In this document: one piece after another, positions 4,732 through 5,789 of the stretch
Layout: every line of letters starts with the position of its first letter
Position numbering within the stretch: position 1 is the first letter of the stretch
Assembly (NCBI GenBank): GCA_009774655.1
Contig: VSOD01000273.1
Location: forward strand, 1 to 5,789
Source: Lachnospiraceae bacterium
GTDB taxonomy: Bacteria; Bacillota_A; Clostridia; Lachnospirales; Lachnospiraceae
Reading direction: 5' to 3'
Length of the DNA: 5,789 nucleotides
The notes under the pieces: model-generated
Told to the model about the DNA's origin: nothing
What the model saw: only the letters and a program-made list of their open reading frames with translations
The model's database searches: none
Position numbers and translations under genes: made by a program

Positions 4732-5789
4732 ATGAACAGAATAATCAATAAGAGACAGGCTGTCTGCGGGACTGTCTGGGTGATCATAGTGTGTGCGGTG
4801 CTTTCCATGTGGCCGCTTCGTCTGATCAAGGAGACGATCGTCTCCGACAGCAACAGGCAGATGGTGATGGAATCCGGGGAGATCGTGTCGGGGAGTGCGG
4901 TACAGCAGATGTTTGCCGCGCAGTATGACAGGTTGAAGAACATCAATATTTATATAACGGAAGGGACCATCGGCGAAGAGTTTAATTTCGTATTGTATGA
5001 CGCGGCCATGGGCGTGATCATGCAGCAGGTGATCAATACGAAGGATATGAAGTCGATACCGGGAGACTGCAGGGTACAGGTCAACATCGACACGGAAGTG
5101 GGACAGGCCTATTATTTTGCGGTACAGGGGATGGAATCTCCGTTCCGGACAGGCTTTGAGGAGACGGCAGCTTCCGGCAATCCTTATAACGGCGCGGCTT
5201 TTTACGGCGGCGTGGAGGACAGGGAGCACAGCATGATCGCCTCCTATGAATATGAGATACCGCTTCGCAAGGGCAGAACACTGGTGTGGGATGCTCTGTT
5301 TGTGCTGTCCGGGATCGCGGTCACGTATCTGACGGGCATATATTATAAGAAGCATCCGGAGAAAAACACGCTGGTCACGGTGGAGAAAACCGTGAAAGTG
5401 GTGTGCAATCCGCTGATCGTGCTGAGTGCGGTCGGGGCTTGCGTGGCTGTCTGGCCCTGCCGTCTTTTTTCCACCAATACAGTATCCAATGTGTTTTTTG
5501 TGGCGAGTATTCTGCTGGCAGCAGTATTTCTGCTCTATGCGGTCAACCATAACAGAACGGGGATCGCTTCGGACAGGACGCTTGTCACCGTGCTGGAGGA
5601 GAACTGGCAGAACTACCTGCAGTCGGCCCTTTTTGCGGGGGCCATCTGGTCCTGCTGTAACTACATGAACGGTCTGTTTGAGCTGCATCATACGGTGGCT
5701 TACAGGCAGATGCTGGTTTTCCTGGCACTGGCCGTTCTGGTGACTTATCCGAAGAAACATCTTTTTAATCTGATCAATCTGCTCTATTG
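4732..5789 (+). CDS. Polytopic membrane protein with extracytoplasmic domain (3' partial)
   Basis: The frame runs from ATG 4732, after the ribosome site AGAGGG (4722-4727), to the window edge without a stop: 352 codons and two bases. In-frame ATGs at 4693 and 4618 exist, but 4618 sits at the predicted transcription start and neither has a good ribosome site. Residues 11-30 form a first membrane helix. About 33-183 are outside and look beta-rich (AVQQMFAAQYDRLKNINIYI, EFNFVLYD, VGQAYYFAVQG), like the jelly-roll-type outer domains seen in some clostridial glycan-assembly membrane proteins. Further helices lie near 184-205, 222-246, 250-271, 296-317 and 326-342, with a basic loop around 206-222. 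Dense runs of G/C-ending codons contrast with the genes to the left. No family is firmly recognised; a glycosyltransferase- or ligase-like membrane enzyme is only a guess. Confidence 0.8.
   Translation, partial: MNRIINKRQAVCGTVWVIIVCAVLSMWPLRLIKETIVSDSNRQMVMESGEIVSGSAVQQMFAAQYDRLKNINIYITEGTIGEEFNFVLYDAAMGVIMQQVINTKDMKSIPGDCRVQVNIDTEVGQAYYFAVQGMESPFRTGFEETAASGNPYNGAAFYGGVEDREHSMIASYEYEIPLRKGRTLVWDALFVLSGIAVTYLTGIYYKKHPEKNTLVTVEKTVKVVCNPLIVLSAVGACVAVWPCRLFSTNTVSNVFFVASILLAAVFLLYAVNHNRTGIASDRTLVTVLEENWQNYLQSALFAGAIWSCCNYMNGLFELHHTVAYRQMLVFLALAVLVTYPKKHLFNLINLLY

Noticed and set aside
4611..4946. - strand 111-codon frame across the membrane gene start
   Set aside because: It overlaps the promoter-leader region and coding strand of the + gene in antisense and carries no family motif.
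4672..5760. Very long - strand frame (362 codons) opposite the membrane protein gene
   Set aside because: The predicted peptide is dominated by His, Arg and Pro without any fold or motif, has no ribosome site, and is the antisense of a + strand frame with clear membrane helices, promoter and ribosome site. It is a shadow of the G/C-ending codon pattern.

Overview
The window looks like a piece of a gut-type clostridial (Lachnospiraceae-like) chromosome. The evidence is the family content: a BlaI/BlaR1 pair, an Rpn-type PD-(D/E)XK 'putative transposase' of the kind common in Lachnospiraceae, an AlbA_2-domain gene and a possible TnpW-like leader. Strong AGGAGG ribosome sites, TTG/GTG starts and TTGnnn-N17-TAnnnT promoters agree with this. 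Family names come from recognised protein motifs; no search was run, so the taxon is an inference.

Left part (1-901, + strand): the tail of a CPBP-family membrane protease, then an acetyltransferase (GNAT) gene without its N-terminal half, then a 51-codon orphan reading frame with a good ribosome site. A long bidirectional hairpin terminator (849-901) ends this block and also faces the next operon from the other side.

Middle part (about 999-4414): an accessory region full of broken genes. On the - strand, blaI and blaR1 overlap by 8 nt. They are driven by a near-consensus promoter whose -10 box lies in one of two TTCTA-N6-TAGAA dyads, probably BlaI operators. BlaR1 stops just after its M56 zinc-protease domain and lacks the sensor part. 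Upstream lies an isolated middle fragment of an AlbA_2-domain gene. Further along are an Rpn nuclease gene inactivated by an internal deletion (+ strand, with its own promoter, leader hairpin and terminator), a possible TnpW-like start, a second degraded blaR1 remnant, and a second AlbA_2 gene reduced to its N- and C-terminal ends. The order AlbA_2 then BlaR1 occurs twice on the - strand, and a 19-bp direct repeat lies upstream of each AlbA_2 piece (2435 and 4379). The simplest reading is a decayed tandem duplication of an AlbA_2-BlaI-BlaR1 module, later invaded by mobile sequence.

Right part (about 4580-5789, + strand): composition becomes visibly richer in G+C. A clear promoter (4584-4612) precedes a long reading frame (4732 to beyond the window end). 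It encodes a polytopic membrane protein with a large extracytoplasmic domain and is probably ordinary chromosomal DNA beyond the island. The long - strand frames opposite it are shadows.

No tRNA, rRNA or CRISPR array was seen. I do not see an intact new defence system. The points most worth checking are the duplicated module, the sensor-less BlaR1 beside an intact BlaI and operators, and the repeats bounding the broken segment.
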